16,508 bases of DNA from Candidatus Saccharibacteria bacterium UBA6664 (GCA_002455275.1 DKKO01000003.1:138478-154985); one strand, 5' to 3'; shown: positions 6,449 through 12,312, counted from the first letter of the stretch. The notes: generated by a model from the letters alone, not told the origin. Made by a program: numbers and translations.

Positions 6449-7288
6449 CTACCTCTTCCTCTTAGCTTCATGACGACTGCGGGCAATCAGCTTGTTCGTT
6501 GATTTACGGCTACGCGTACGGTAACCAAGTGTCAGTTGACCCCATGGTGTGCGTGGAGCTTTACCAGCACCATGACGACCACCGTCACCACCACCATGTG
6601 GGTGATCGGCGGCGTTCATCACAACACCACGGACGGTCGGACGAATACCTTTACGGCGTTTTCGACCAGCAGAACCGATCTTGATGTTTTGGTGCTGAAC
6701 GTTTCCAACAACACCAATGCTAGCTTGGCACTCAACACGGAAACGGCGAACTTCGCCACTTGGCATACGAACGAGCGCGTAATCGCCTTCTTTTGCCATA
6801 AGCTGTGCTTTCGTACCAGCGCTGCGCACCATTTGGGCGCCTTTACCAGCATTGATTTCAATTGCGTAAATTTGTGTTCCAACAGGGATTTGGCTGAGAG
6901 GCATGCGGTTGCTGCTTTCAATCGCAACGTTTTCGCCGCTAGAGATCTCTTTGCCTTTTTCCATACTAGTGTCGGCAAGTACATAGTGGTATAAGCCATA
7001 TTGATCTTTCACACGAGCTACACGAGCAGATCGGTTTGGATCGTATTCGATTTCCTCAACAGTGGCTACAGTACCTGGAGCCATGCGGTGGTTTACTAAT
7101 CGATAGTGACGCTTCACACCACCACCACGGTGACGTACGGTAATACGACCTTGGTTGTTGCGGCCAGCGTTTTGCTTCTTGCTCTTTACTAAGCTTTTTA
7201 GTGGCTTACGAGTTGTAATGTCACTAAGGTCTTGGCTTGTCATACCGCGACGAGCAGGAGTGGTTGGGTTGTAGGCTTTAATCGGCAT
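6449..7288 (-). CDS. rplB: 50S ribosomal protein L2 (uL2)
   Basis: Highly conserved 23S rRNA-binding protein required for subunit association and peptidyl transfer. The protein has 279 aa. The N-terminal part has MPIKAYNPTTPARRGM, then GRITVRHRGGGVKRHYR. The OB-fold and SH3-like domains follow. The C-terminal signature is MNAADHPHGGG (residues 224-234, with the conserved histidines H229 and H231), then APRTPWG. The loop after DHPHGGG reads DGGRHGAGKAPRTPWG, a usual variable spot. The ATG overlaps the rplW stop, and GAGGAG in the rplW tail is the ribosome binding site. Confidence 0.99.
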   Translation of the reverse strand: MPIKAYNPTTPARRGMTSQDLSDITTRKPLKSLVKSKKQNAGRNNQGRITVRHRGGGVKRHYRLVNHRMAPGTVATVEEIEYDPNRSARVARVKDQYGLYHYVLADTSMEKGKEISSGENVAIESSNRMPLSQIPVGTQIYAIEINAGKGAQMVRSAGTKAQLMAKEGDYALVRMPSGEVRRFRVECQASIGVVGNVQHQNIKIGSAGRKRRKGIRPTVRGVVMNAADHPHGGGDGGRHGAGKAPRTPWGQLTLGYRTRSRKSTNKLIARSRHEAKRKR

Positions 7289-7599
7289 TACTTCTTCTCC
7301 TCTTCTGCTGGTTGCTCAAACATCTGAATACTGCTACCTTCGGCAAGCGTTACATATGCTTTTTTAGTGTCTTTACGGCTAGTTGTACCAGGGTAGCGGT
7401 TTTTGCCACGGCTGTAGCGTACGGCTTTACCGCTTTGTACTGCAGTTGCAACGTTTGCTACGGTTACACCGTACTGCTCAGCAACAGCTTCAGCTACTTG
7501 GTGCTTGTTCGCACTAGTAGGTACGTTAAATACGTACACATTTTTTGCACTAAGGCCATATGCCTTTTCAGTTGCGCGTGGAGTTACTAAGATACTCAT
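7288..7599 (-). CDS. rplW: 50S ribosomal protein L23 (uL23)
   Basis: Exit-tunnel protein that is the docking site for trigger factor and SRP. The protein has 103 aa. Recognised by the N-terminal MSILVTPRATEKAYGLSAKNVYVFNV, the helix TSANKHQVAEAVAEQYGV (residues 28-45) and the basic loop KAVRYSRGKNRYPGTTSRKDTKKAYVTL. The ATG at 7599 is preceded by AAGGAGG in the K-E-E-K tail of rplD. An upstream in-frame start 8 codons earlier would remove that site and add only rplD sequence. The E-E-E-K-K end supplies the rplB ribosome binding site. Confidence 0.97.
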   Translation of the reverse strand: MSILVTPRATEKAYGLSAKNVYVFNVPTSANKHQVAEAVAEQYGVTVANVATAVQSGKAVRYSRGKNRYPGTTSRKDTKKAYVTLAEGSSIQMFEQPAEEEKK

Positions 7600-7600
7600 C

Positions 7601-8218
7601 TTACTTTTCCTCCTTTGCGGCAAGCCAGTTTTCGATCACGGCTACAGCTTTTGGTGCCAGCACAATGTGGTCAGCGTTCAAAATGTGGAATACGCTTAGG
7701 TAATTTGCACGAATCAGAACAACGTTTTGAATGTTCTTGGTGGCACGAATCATCTCTAGCGTCTTTTCATCAACAACAAGTAGCACTTTGCGGTCGAGCT
7801 TCTTGTCGGCGAGAAATTTCGCGACTTCAGCGGTCTTACCAGTAGTTTTTACATCTGTAATAACAATTTTCTTTGCTTTGTTTGCCAGGGATAGCGCTTG
7901 CTTCAATGCAGTACGCTTGCTAGTAGTCGAAAGCTTCTTAACGTGGTTTTCGGTGCCTGTAGGGCCAAACACGATACCACCGCCACGCCAAATTGGGTTT
8001 CGGGTACTTCCAAAACGAGCACGGCCGGTACCTTTTTGGCGCCAAGGCTTCTTACCACCACCTCGTACATCGCCACGCTCGAGTGTGCGTGGGTGAGCAT
8101 TGCGGCCAGCAGCGAGATAGCTGTCGTAGGCAAGTTTCAAAAGCTCGTGGTTTTGCACGTCTACATTAAAAACTGACTTTGGCAGTGTAGGCGTAGTTGA
8201 TTTAGTAGTTTCAGCCAT
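7601..8218 (-). CDS. rplD: 50S ribosomal protein L4 (uL4)
   Basis: Exit-tunnel constriction protein. In E. coli L4 also represses its own operon by acting on the S10 leader. The protein has 205 aa. The central extended loop has the diagnostic GDVRGGGKKPWRQKGTGRARFGSTRNPIWRGGGIVFGP stretch (about residues 49-86), flanked by the N-terminal V-F-N-V-D strand and the C-terminal Rossmann-like half ending in the conserved SVFHILNADHIVLAPKAV. The ATG overlaps the rplC stop by one base. Because rpsJ is transcribed separately here, autogenous L4 control, if it exists, would have to act on the rplC leader. Confidence 0.98.
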   Translation of the reverse strand: MAETTKSTTPTLPKSVFNVDVQNHELLKLAYDSYLAAGRNAHPRTLERGDVRGGGKKPWRQKGTGRARFGSTRNPIWRGGGIVFGPTGTENHVKKLSTTSKRTALKQALSLANKAKKIVITDVKTTGKTAEVAKFLADKKLDRKVLLVVDEKTLEMIRATKNIQNVVLIRANYLSVFHILNADHIVLAPKAVAVIENWLAAKEEK

Positions 8219-8835
8219 TACGCGTTACCTCCGTCAACAATCACAAGACCTTTACGTGGGCCAGGAACGGCGCCGCGAAGGCCAAGTAGGTTGTTTTCTG
8301 CATCTACATACGCAACCACAAGATTCTTTACGGTGACACGCTCAGCGCCCATACGGCCAGCCATTCGCTTACCCTTGAAGACTTTTTGTGGATACATAGA
8401 TCCGATAGAACCAGGCTTACGGACATTACCGTTACCACCGTGGGTCTTTTTACTAGTGTTAAAGTTGTGGCGTTTTACCGTACCGGCAAACCCTTTACCT
8501 TTTGATGTTCCAGTGGCGTCTACGACGTCACCTAAGCTAAAGCTACTTACGTCGATAGCGTCACCAACCTTTAGTTCGGCTGGCAATTCATCAACGCGAA
8601 ACTCCCGCAAAACTTGCGGCGAAATTTTGCTAGACTTTACATGTCCAGCAACGGCCTTGCTCAGGTTCTTACCCAAACCAAATCCCACTTGCACTGCATT
8701 GTAGCCGTCGGTTTCGACAGACTTCACCTGAGTAACGGTGCATGGGCCAGCTTGAATCAACGTTACAGGTGTTGCAACGCCATCATCAGCTATGATTTGG
8801 GTCATACCAATTTTGGTACCGAGAAGTGCTTTCAT
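8218..8835 (-). CDS. rplC: 50S ribosomal protein L3 (uL3), first gene of the large r-protein operon
   Basis: Early-assembly 23S rRNA-binding protein near the peptidyl transferase centre. The protein has 205 aa. Signatures are MKALLGTKIGMTQIIADDG (residues 1-19), TPVTLIQAGPCTVTQ, the basic loop GTVKRHNFNTSKKTHG (about residues 119-134) and GSIGSMYPQKVFKGKRMAGRMGAERVTVKN. It has its own promoter at 8956-8985 and a leader of about 113 nt. A purine stretch (GGGAGAAAGAAGG) precedes the ATG. In most bacteria rpsJ sits directly upstream in the same transcript. Here two unrelated genes separate them. Confidence 0.98.
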   Translation of the reverse strand: MKALLGTKIGMTQIIADDGVATPVTLIQAGPCTVTQVKSVETDGYNAVQVGFGLGKNLSKAVAGHVKSSKISPQVLREFRVDELPAELKVGDAIDVSSFSLGDVVDATGTSKGKGFAGTVKRHNFNTSKKTHGGNGNVRKPGSIGSMYPQKVFKGKRMAGRMGAERVTVKNLVVAYVDAENNLLGLRGAVPGPRKGLVIVDGGNA

Positions 8836-8930
8836 GCCTTCTTTCTCCCATTTAAAATCCCCGGCGGCTAGCGGTTTCCTCTGTTACCCTAGGTAATTTC
8901 AGACCTTCTAATTCGCTCAGGAACGAGTTG

Positions 8931-8944
8931 TTATTACGTAATAA
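8931..8944. repeat. 14-bp perfect palindrome just downstream of the rplC transcription start
   Basis: TTATTACGTAATAA reads identically on both strands. With the -10 box at 8956-8961, the predicted start is near 8949, so the palindrome would occupy about +6 to +19 of the transcript. It could be an operator or, as RNA, a small AU-rich hairpin at the 5' end. No family of regulator is implied. Confidence 0.55.
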
Positions 8945-8955
8945 GTTACCAAATA

Positions 8956-8985
8956 ACTATAGCACACTCTTCCTCGAGACGTCAA
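8956..8985 (-). promoter_or_regulatory. Sigma70-type extended -10 promoter of the rplC operon
   Basis: On the minus strand: -35 TTGACG (8980-8985), 18-nt spacer ending TGC, and -10 TATAGT (8956-8961), giving a TGn extended -10. This is close to the bacterial consensus and lies in an otherwise gene-free gap. It predicts a start near 8949 and a leader of about 113 nt before rplC, long enough for leader-based regulation. Confidence 0.85.
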
Positions 8986-9002
8986 GGGGTACTAAATTGT
9001 GT

Positions 9003-9269
9003 TTATAAAACCACACCGGCGGGCATGAAATACGTTAAAATCGTCATGAGTAGTAGCAATGCATACTCAATTTTTCTGTCTACCTGGAAGTGATCATGGC
9101 TCGCAAAAAGCAGCCCTATAAATAGTCCAAAAGGTATGCCATATAGAGTAAACGAACCGATACTAATTGGAATGGCAAATTTCACCCACAGCGAGCCGAA
9201 AATAATGTACATGACGAGCTTAAGCAAATACGAGCCGTCGGACTGCTTGCGAGCTTTCTTTTTTGGCAT
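9003..9269 (-). CDS. Unrecognised 88-aa membrane protein upstream of rplC
   Basis: No family recognised. The product has a basic N-terminus (MPKKKARK), then three hydrophobic segments: about residues 13-35 (contains Lys30), 37-57 and 67-88, the last ending at the C-terminus with no tail. The loop between the second and third segments is short and polar (SHDHFQVDRK). The positive-inside rule puts the N-terminus and that loop in tension, so topology is open. The gene is on the same strand as the r-protein operon, ends 18 bases before the rplC -35 box, and has its own promoter. The -10 box ends only six bases before the ATG and there is no Shine-Dalgarno sequence, so the mRNA is predicted to be leaderless. 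Confidence 0.75.
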   Translation of the reverse strand: MPKKKARKQSDGSYLLKLVMYIIFGSLWVKFAIPISIGSFTLYGIPFGLFIGLLFASHDHFQVDRKIEYALLLLMTILTYFMPAGVVL

Positions 9270-9275
9270 GTTTCT

Positions 9276-9304
9276 ATAGTACCCGAGTCAACGCTATCGT
9301 ACAA
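9276..9304 (-). promoter_or_regulatory. Promoter of the 88-aa membrane protein, predicted leaderless
   Basis: Minus strand: -35 TTGTAC (9299-9304), 17-nt spacer, -10 TACTAT (9276-9281). The expected start falls on or next to the A of the ATG at 9269. It is divergent from the promoter at 9317-9345; the two -35 boxes are 12 bp apart. Confidence 0.65.
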
Positions 9305-9316
9305 TCCTTCTTATGC

Positions 9317-9345
9317 TTGACATTCGCTAGCTTCGAGTGCATTAT
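9317..9345 (+). promoter_or_regulatory. Divergent promoter of the plus-strand 128-aa gene
   Basis: Perfect -35 TTGACA (9317-9322), 17-nt spacer, -10 CATTAT (9340-9345), preceded by TG. The predicted start is near 9352-9356. It therefore places the ATG at 9344 inside the promoter and points to the ATG at 9356 as the real start codon, with at most a few leader bases. Confidence 0.65.
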
Positions 9346-9355
9346 GTACGGCATT

Positions 9356-9742
9356 ATGCGCGTAAACCCCGAAGCAACGCTATCAATTGCGGAGTCAGAA
9401 TCAGCCCAGGATCGTCAGGCTTATTTGCTCGGGGTTCTAGGCAAACACGCTTTAGAGGTGATGTTAACACCAGATCTAGATCGCTATCGTATCGGGATGG
9501 GACCCAAGACCTCTGAAGACGACAAGATCGGCTTTCTCTACGCAGCAATCCAAGACCTTGAATTTGCAGGTTACAGCGCCGCACAAATCGCGAGCATCTT
9601 TAAGAACCATGGCGCAGCTGACGCTTCAAGCTACGAACGGGGCTACACATTTCCAATTAGCATCCTAGTTCAGACCGGGCACTTCGATGCATGCATGGAA
9701 CGTATCGTACCTCTCCTCGAGCAAAAACTCGCCGAAATCTAG
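9356..9742 (+). CDS. Unrecognised 128-aa soluble protein on the plus strand, between rpsJ and the rplC operon
   Basis: No family recognised. Product MRVNPEATLSIAESESAQ to LLEQKLAEI is soluble, mainly helical and mildly acidic. Segments that might help a search are DDKIGFLYAAIQDLEFAGYS (about residues 55-74), AAQIASIFKNHG and the C-terminal CMERIVPLLEQKL. There is one Cys and no signal peptide or membrane segment. The frame is open further upstream, to an ATG at 9344 and beyond, but the promoter at 9317-9345 makes 9356 the earliest start that would lie in the transcript. No ribosome binding site is visible. It runs opposite to all surrounding translation genes and ends in a hairpin terminator shared with rpsJ. 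Any link to translation is untested. Confidence 0.75.
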   Translation: MRVNPEATLSIAESESAQDRQAYLLGVLGKHALEVMLTPDLDRYRIGMGPKTSEDDKIGFLYAAIQDLEFAGYSAAQIASIFKNHGAADASSYERGYTFPISILVQTGHFDACMERIVPLLEQKLAEI

Positions 9743-9750
9743 CGAACATA

Positions 9751-9781
9751 AAACTACGACCGAAAAAATCGGTCGTAGTTT
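9751..9781. terminator. Bidirectional hairpin terminator between the plus-strand gene and rpsJ
   Basis: A 13-bp perfect stem (AAACTACGACCGA at 9751-9763 pairing with 9769-9781) with an A5 loop. The A/T bases at the stem foot give short U runs on either strand. It lies between the converging stops at 9742 and 9798, so it can end both transcripts. Confidence 0.85.
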
Positions 9782-9797
9782 CATTCGCAAATGCCAG

Positions 9798-10115
9798 TTA
9801 CATGCGGATTTCTGCGTCTACACCAGCTGGAAGGCTGAGGTTTTGCAGAGAGTCGATAGTTTTTGGTGTGGCGTTGGTAATGTCGATAAGGCGCTTGTGC
9901 ACGCGCATTTCAAATGCTTCACCACCAGTTTTGTACACGTGAGGGCTTTTTACCACAGTAAACGTACTCTTTCGAGTCGGTAGTGGTACAGGGCCAGCAA
10001 CGCTTGCGCCGGTGCGCAACGCAGTGTCAATAATTTGTTTTGCTGATTGGTCAATCACCTTGTGATCGTATGCTTTTAGACGGATTCGAATCCGCAGGCC
10101 TTCTTCTTTAGCCAT
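9798..10115 (-). CDS. rpsJ: 30S ribosomal protein S10 (uS10/NusE), in its own transcription unit
   Basis: 30S head protein and, as NusE, a partner of NusB/NusG in antitermination. At 105 aa it has the usual length. Clear signatures are LRIRIRLKAYDHKVIDQSAKQI (residues 7-28), VAGPVPLPTRKSTFTVVKSPHVYK and FEMRVHKRLIDI. The ATG at 10115 follows AAGGAG at 5-nt spacing. An in-frame ATG 18 codons upstream (10169) exists, but its residues do not resemble S10. It has a promoter at 10210-10238 and a leader of about 88 nt with a potential long-range hairpin. Unlike the classical S10 operon, it is monocistronic: the terminator at 9751-9781 follows at once and rplC is almost 1 kb away. Confidence 0.98.
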   Translation of the reverse strand: MAKEEGLRIRIRLKAYDHKVIDQSAKQIIDTALRTGASVAGPVPLPTRKSTFTVVKSPHVYKTGGEAFEMRVHKRLIDITNATPKTIDSLQNLSLPAGVDAEIRM

Positions 10116-10126
10116 GATAACTCCTT

Positions 10127-10206
10127 GTTTGTGCACCGTAACCTCAAGCTCGAATCGGAATGTAGTCATCGTCTGGCTGAGTTGTCGGTGCGATTAGTTT
10201 ACAAAC
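10127..10206 (-). promoter_or_regulatory. Candidate structured 5' leader of rpsJ
   Basis: In the transcript, GTTTGT (10201-10206) can pair with ACAAAC (10127-10132), and GCACCG (10186-10191) with CGGTGC (10133-10138). That makes two stacked 6-bp helices with a 9-nt bulge on the 5' side. The 3' arm ends just before the AAGGAG ribosome binding site (10121-10126), so folding could affect access to it. Whether this is regulatory is unknown; the pairing itself is visible. Confidence 0.5.
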
Positions 10207-10209
10207 AGG

Positions 10210-10238
10210 ATTATACAGTAAATTTTGCTTTTCAGCAA
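10210..10238 (-). promoter_or_regulatory. Promoter of rpsJ
   Basis: Minus strand: consensus -10 TATAAT (10210-10215), preceded by ACTG, and a weaker -35 TTGCTG (10233-10238) at 17-nt spacing. The same ACTG-TATAAT string is found in the tuf promoter. The predicted start is near 10203. Confidence 0.75.
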
Positions 10239-10244
10239 GGGTGC

Positions 10245-10559
10245 TTATCGTCCAGCAATCCGCTGAGCTTCCATAAGAGCCAGCTCTGCGCGGCTAGGCT
10301 TATCATAATAGGTTTCAGGCTCTTTGTCTTTTCTGCCCCGTTCGTAGAACACACTAATGTCTTGTCCGTTCGCGAGAGTTCCGTTCGCTATATCAATTGC
10401 TGGGCGTATTACTTTTCCAGATTCGCTAACCTTCGCTTGAACAATTATCGGGTCAACTCTCTCCTTTACGGCTACTCTAGCAAGTGCGCTTTCAATTTCT
10501 GCTATGGTTTCGTCCGTTAATTCCTTTGTTCGTGGCGTGTCATTTCGCAACTCTGTCAT
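10245..10559 (-). CDS. Unrecognised 104-aa charged protein upstream of rpsJ
   Basis: No family recognised. The product is hydrophilic and highly charged: MTELRNDTPRTKELTDE, then a helix-prone stretch (IAEIESALARVAVKERVDP, about residues 19-37), a strand-rich middle (IIVQAKVSESGKVIRPAIDI) and a basic/acidic C-terminus ending AELALMEAQRIAGR. It has no Cys, no membrane segment and no signal peptide. A near-consensus promoter precedes it at 10595-10623, and AGGA lies seven bases before the ATG. It ends seven bases before the rpsJ -35 box. Without a convincing terminator, some read-through into rpsJ is possible. Confidence 0.75.
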   Translation of the reverse strand: MTELRNDTPRTKELTDETIAEIESALARVAVKERVDPIIVQAKVSESGKVIRPAIDIANGTLANGQDISVFYERGRKDKEPETYYDKPSRAELALMEAQRIAGR

Positions 10560-10594
10560 AGCAAATCCTATTTGTTTTATTGAATAATGCTGCT

Positions 10595-10623
10595 AGTATA
10601 CTCCCAGTTTTCTACTATTGCAA
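10595..10623 (-). promoter_or_regulatory. Promoter of the 104-aa gene
   Basis: Minus strand: -35 TTGCAA (10618-10623), 17-nt spacer, -10 TATACT (10595-10600). The leader is about 29 nt. It is arranged back to back with the promoter at 10633-10661, with nine bases between the two -35 boxes. Confidence 0.75.
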
Positions 10624-10632
10624 AGCACGAGC

Positions 10633-10661
10633 TTGATTTCTCCCGAGATTAGGCGTATAAC
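10633..10661 (+). promoter_or_regulatory. Promoter of the plus-strand 128-aa gene at 10696
   Basis: -35 TTGATT (10633-10638), 17-nt spacer, -10 TATAAC (10656-10661). The predicted start is near 10668. The leader of about 28 nt is A-rich before the ATG and has GAGGGG too far upstream (18 nt) for a normal ribosome binding site. Confidence 0.7.
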
Positions 10662-10695
10662 CAAAGCTATAGAGGGGTAAAACAAAAAAACGAAA

Positions 10696-11082
10696 ATGAC
10701 AGCTGAGGTAATACCTGAACCGAGAGAACAGCGTCCTGGCTCTACGCTCGATTATGTTACACGTTACGTTCTCAGCAAGTGTGATTTTTTATACAACCCA
10801 GATCTCACAGGTGGCAGTTTTGAGCTCCCTGGGATTTATCAGAGAAGAGTAGCTGAGTCGGTTGTGCATAGTCTTCGCTCACACCCGCAATTGCAGCGAA
10901 GGGGCGATATTGCACTTGCGATTGTCGGCTTTGAAATTAGTGACGAGCTAAATATGTACCGAGTTCAAATTATGTCACTAAACATCCACAAGCACACCGA
11001 AGAGCTCTTTAGAGCCCAACAACCTCTCAAAGATGTTCCTGACGAGGATAGAATTATACATAGACGTTGGCTTGAAATGTAA
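10696..11082 (+). CDS. Unrecognised 128-aa soluble protein on the plus strand, between the 104-aa gene and tuf
   Basis: No family recognised. The product starts MTAEVIPEPREQRPGSTLDY, has one Cys (about residue 29), a Pro/Gly-containing region (YNPDLTGGSFELPGIYQRR), a helix VAESVVHSLRSHPQLQRR and a strand-rich central block (IALAIVGFEISDELNMYRVQIMSL). It ends with a charged helical segment. No signal peptide or membrane segment. An in-frame TAA at 10678 makes this ATG the first available. The A-rich leader lacks a well-placed Shine-Dalgarno sequence. The gene converges on tuf and shares a bidirectional terminator with it. It has the same length as the other plus-strand gene (9356-9742), but I see no sequence similarity between them. 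Confidence 0.75.
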   Translation: MTAEVIPEPREQRPGSTLDYVTRYVLSKCDFLYNPDLTGGSFELPGIYQRRVAESVVHSLRSHPQLQRRGDIALAIVGFEISDELNMYRVQIMSLNIHKHTEELFRAQQPLKDVPDEDRIIHRRWLEM

Positions 11083-11111
11083 AAATACCCCCGAGTTTTC
11101 AGGGGTATTTT
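11082..11111. terminator. Bidirectional hairpin terminator between the plus-strand gene and tuf
   Basis: AAAATACCCC (11082-11091) pairs with GGGGTATTTT (11102-11111) around a 10-nt loop. Followed by ATTAG on the plus strand and preceded by A-rich sequence, it gives a U-run on both strands. It lies between the converging stops at 11082 and 11128. Confidence 0.85.
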
Positions 11112-11127
11112 ATTAGGTGTAGTTAGA

Positions 11128-12312
11128 TTATTTAGTAATCTTAGTCACAACACCAGCACCAACGGTGCGGCCACCTTCACGAATAGCGAAGTTTAGACCT
11201 TGCTCCATAGCGATAGGCGCAAGAAGCTTCACATTGAAGGTTACGGTGTCACCTGGCATAACCATTTCTTTGCCAGCTGGTAGTTCAACTTCACCAGTTA
11301 CGTCCGTAGTACGGAAGTAGAATTGTGGCTTGTAACCCTTAGCGAATGGAGTGTGGCGTCCGCCTTCTTCCTTCTTAAGGATGTATACTTCAGCTTCAAA
11401 TTCGGTGTGAGGAGTAATTGAACCTGGTTTAGCAATAACCTGACCACGCTCGATTTGTTCGCGCTCGATACCACGAAGTAGTAGACCAGCGTTATCACCT
11501 GCTTGACCTTGGTCAAGGTTCTTTTTGAAGGCCTCAATACCGGTAACAACAGATTTCTGACTGTCTTTGATACCAACAATTTCAACTTCTTCGTTTAGCT
11601 TGATAACACCCTGCTCGATACGACCAGTTGCTACCGTACCACGACCCTTGATAGAGAACACGTCTTCGATAGGCATGAGGAATGGCTTGTCCATGTCACG
11701 AGTTGGCTCAGGAACGTAAGCGTCTAGAGCAGCTACAAGTTCCATAATTGCGTCTTCGTTAGCAGCATCACCTTCAAGCGCCTTAGTGGCAGAACCCTTG
11801 ATGATTGGTGCGTTGTCGCCGTCAAAACCGTTCTTTGAAAGCAGTTCACGAACGTCCATTTCTACGAGCTCTACAAGTTCTGGGTCTGCAAGATCCATCT
11901 TGTTGAGGAATACAACAATCTTTGGCACACCAACTTGCTTTGCAAGTAGAACGTGTTCGCGAGTTTGTGGCAGTGGTCCGTCGTTTGCGGCAACTACTAG
12001 AATTGCACCATCAACCTGTGCGGCACCGGTGATCATGTTCTTTACGTAGTCGGCGTGTCCTGGCATGTCCACGTGAGCGTAGTGACGCTTTTCTGACTCG
12101 TACTCTTGGTGAGAAGAAGCGATGGTAATACCACGAGCCTTCTCTTCTGGTGCGTTGTCAATTTGGTCGTACGCAACAGGCTTGTTGACGTCACTTGGTA
12201 GTTTTTTTGCTAGTACAGCAGTAATAGCTGCGGTTAGCGTTGTTTTACCGTGGTCAACGTGACCCATAGTACCAACGTTGACGTGCGGCTTGCTTCGATC
12301 GAAATCTGCCAT
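11128..12312 (-). CDS. tuf: Translation elongation factor Tu (EF-Tu)
   Basis: GTPase that delivers aminoacyl-tRNA to the ribosomal A site. At 394 aa it is full length. G-domain motifs: G1 GHVDHGKT (residues 17-24), G2/switch I RGITI (60-64), G3 DMPGH (82-86), G4 NKMD (137-140), G5 GSATKAL. Domain 2 (FLMPIEDVFSIKGRGTVATGRIEQG) and domain 3 (HTPFAKGYKPQFYFRTTDVTG, ending GGRTVGAGVVTKI) are intact. G3 has Met where most bacterial EF-Tu have Cys (DCPGH). The gene stands alone, with no rpsL-rpsG-fusA before it and rpsJ not after it in the same transcript. It has its own promoter and a leader of about 66 nt; AAGGAG lies 12 bases before the ATG, slightly long. Confidence 0.99.
   Translation of the reverse strand: MADFDRSKPHVNVGTMGHVDHGKTTLTAAITAVLAKKLPSDVNKPVAYDQIDNAPEEKARGITIASSHQEYESEKRHYAHVDMPGHADYVKNMITGAAQVDGAILVVAANDGPLPQTREHVLLAKQVGVPKIVVFLNKMDLADPELVELVEMDVRELLSKNGFDGDNAPIIKGSATKALEGDAANEDAIMELVAALDAYVPEPTRDMDKPFLMPIEDVFSIKGRGTVATGRIEQGVIKLNEEVEIVGIKDSQKSVVTGIEAFKKNLDQGQAGDNAGLLLRGIEREQIERGQVIAKPGSITPHTEFEAEVYILKKEEGGRHTPFAKGYKPQFYFRTTDVTGEVELPAGKEMVMPGDTVTFNVKLLAPIAMEQGLNFAIREGGRTVGAGVVTKITK

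Noticed and set aside
6536..6994. Plus-strand open frame with Thr/His-rich translation opposite rplB
   Set aside because: The His- and Thr-rich look comes from reading the Gly/Asp/His codons of the L2 DHPHGGG region in reverse.
9696..9983. Plus-strand open frames opposite rpsJ
   Set aside because: They overlap the terminator and the certain S10 gene and have no coding signature.
10225..10238. Hairpin TTGCT-GAAA-AGCAA after the 104-aa gene as a terminator
   Set aside because: Only 5 bp with a weak U-tract, and it coincides with the rpsJ -35 box; not convincing as a terminator.
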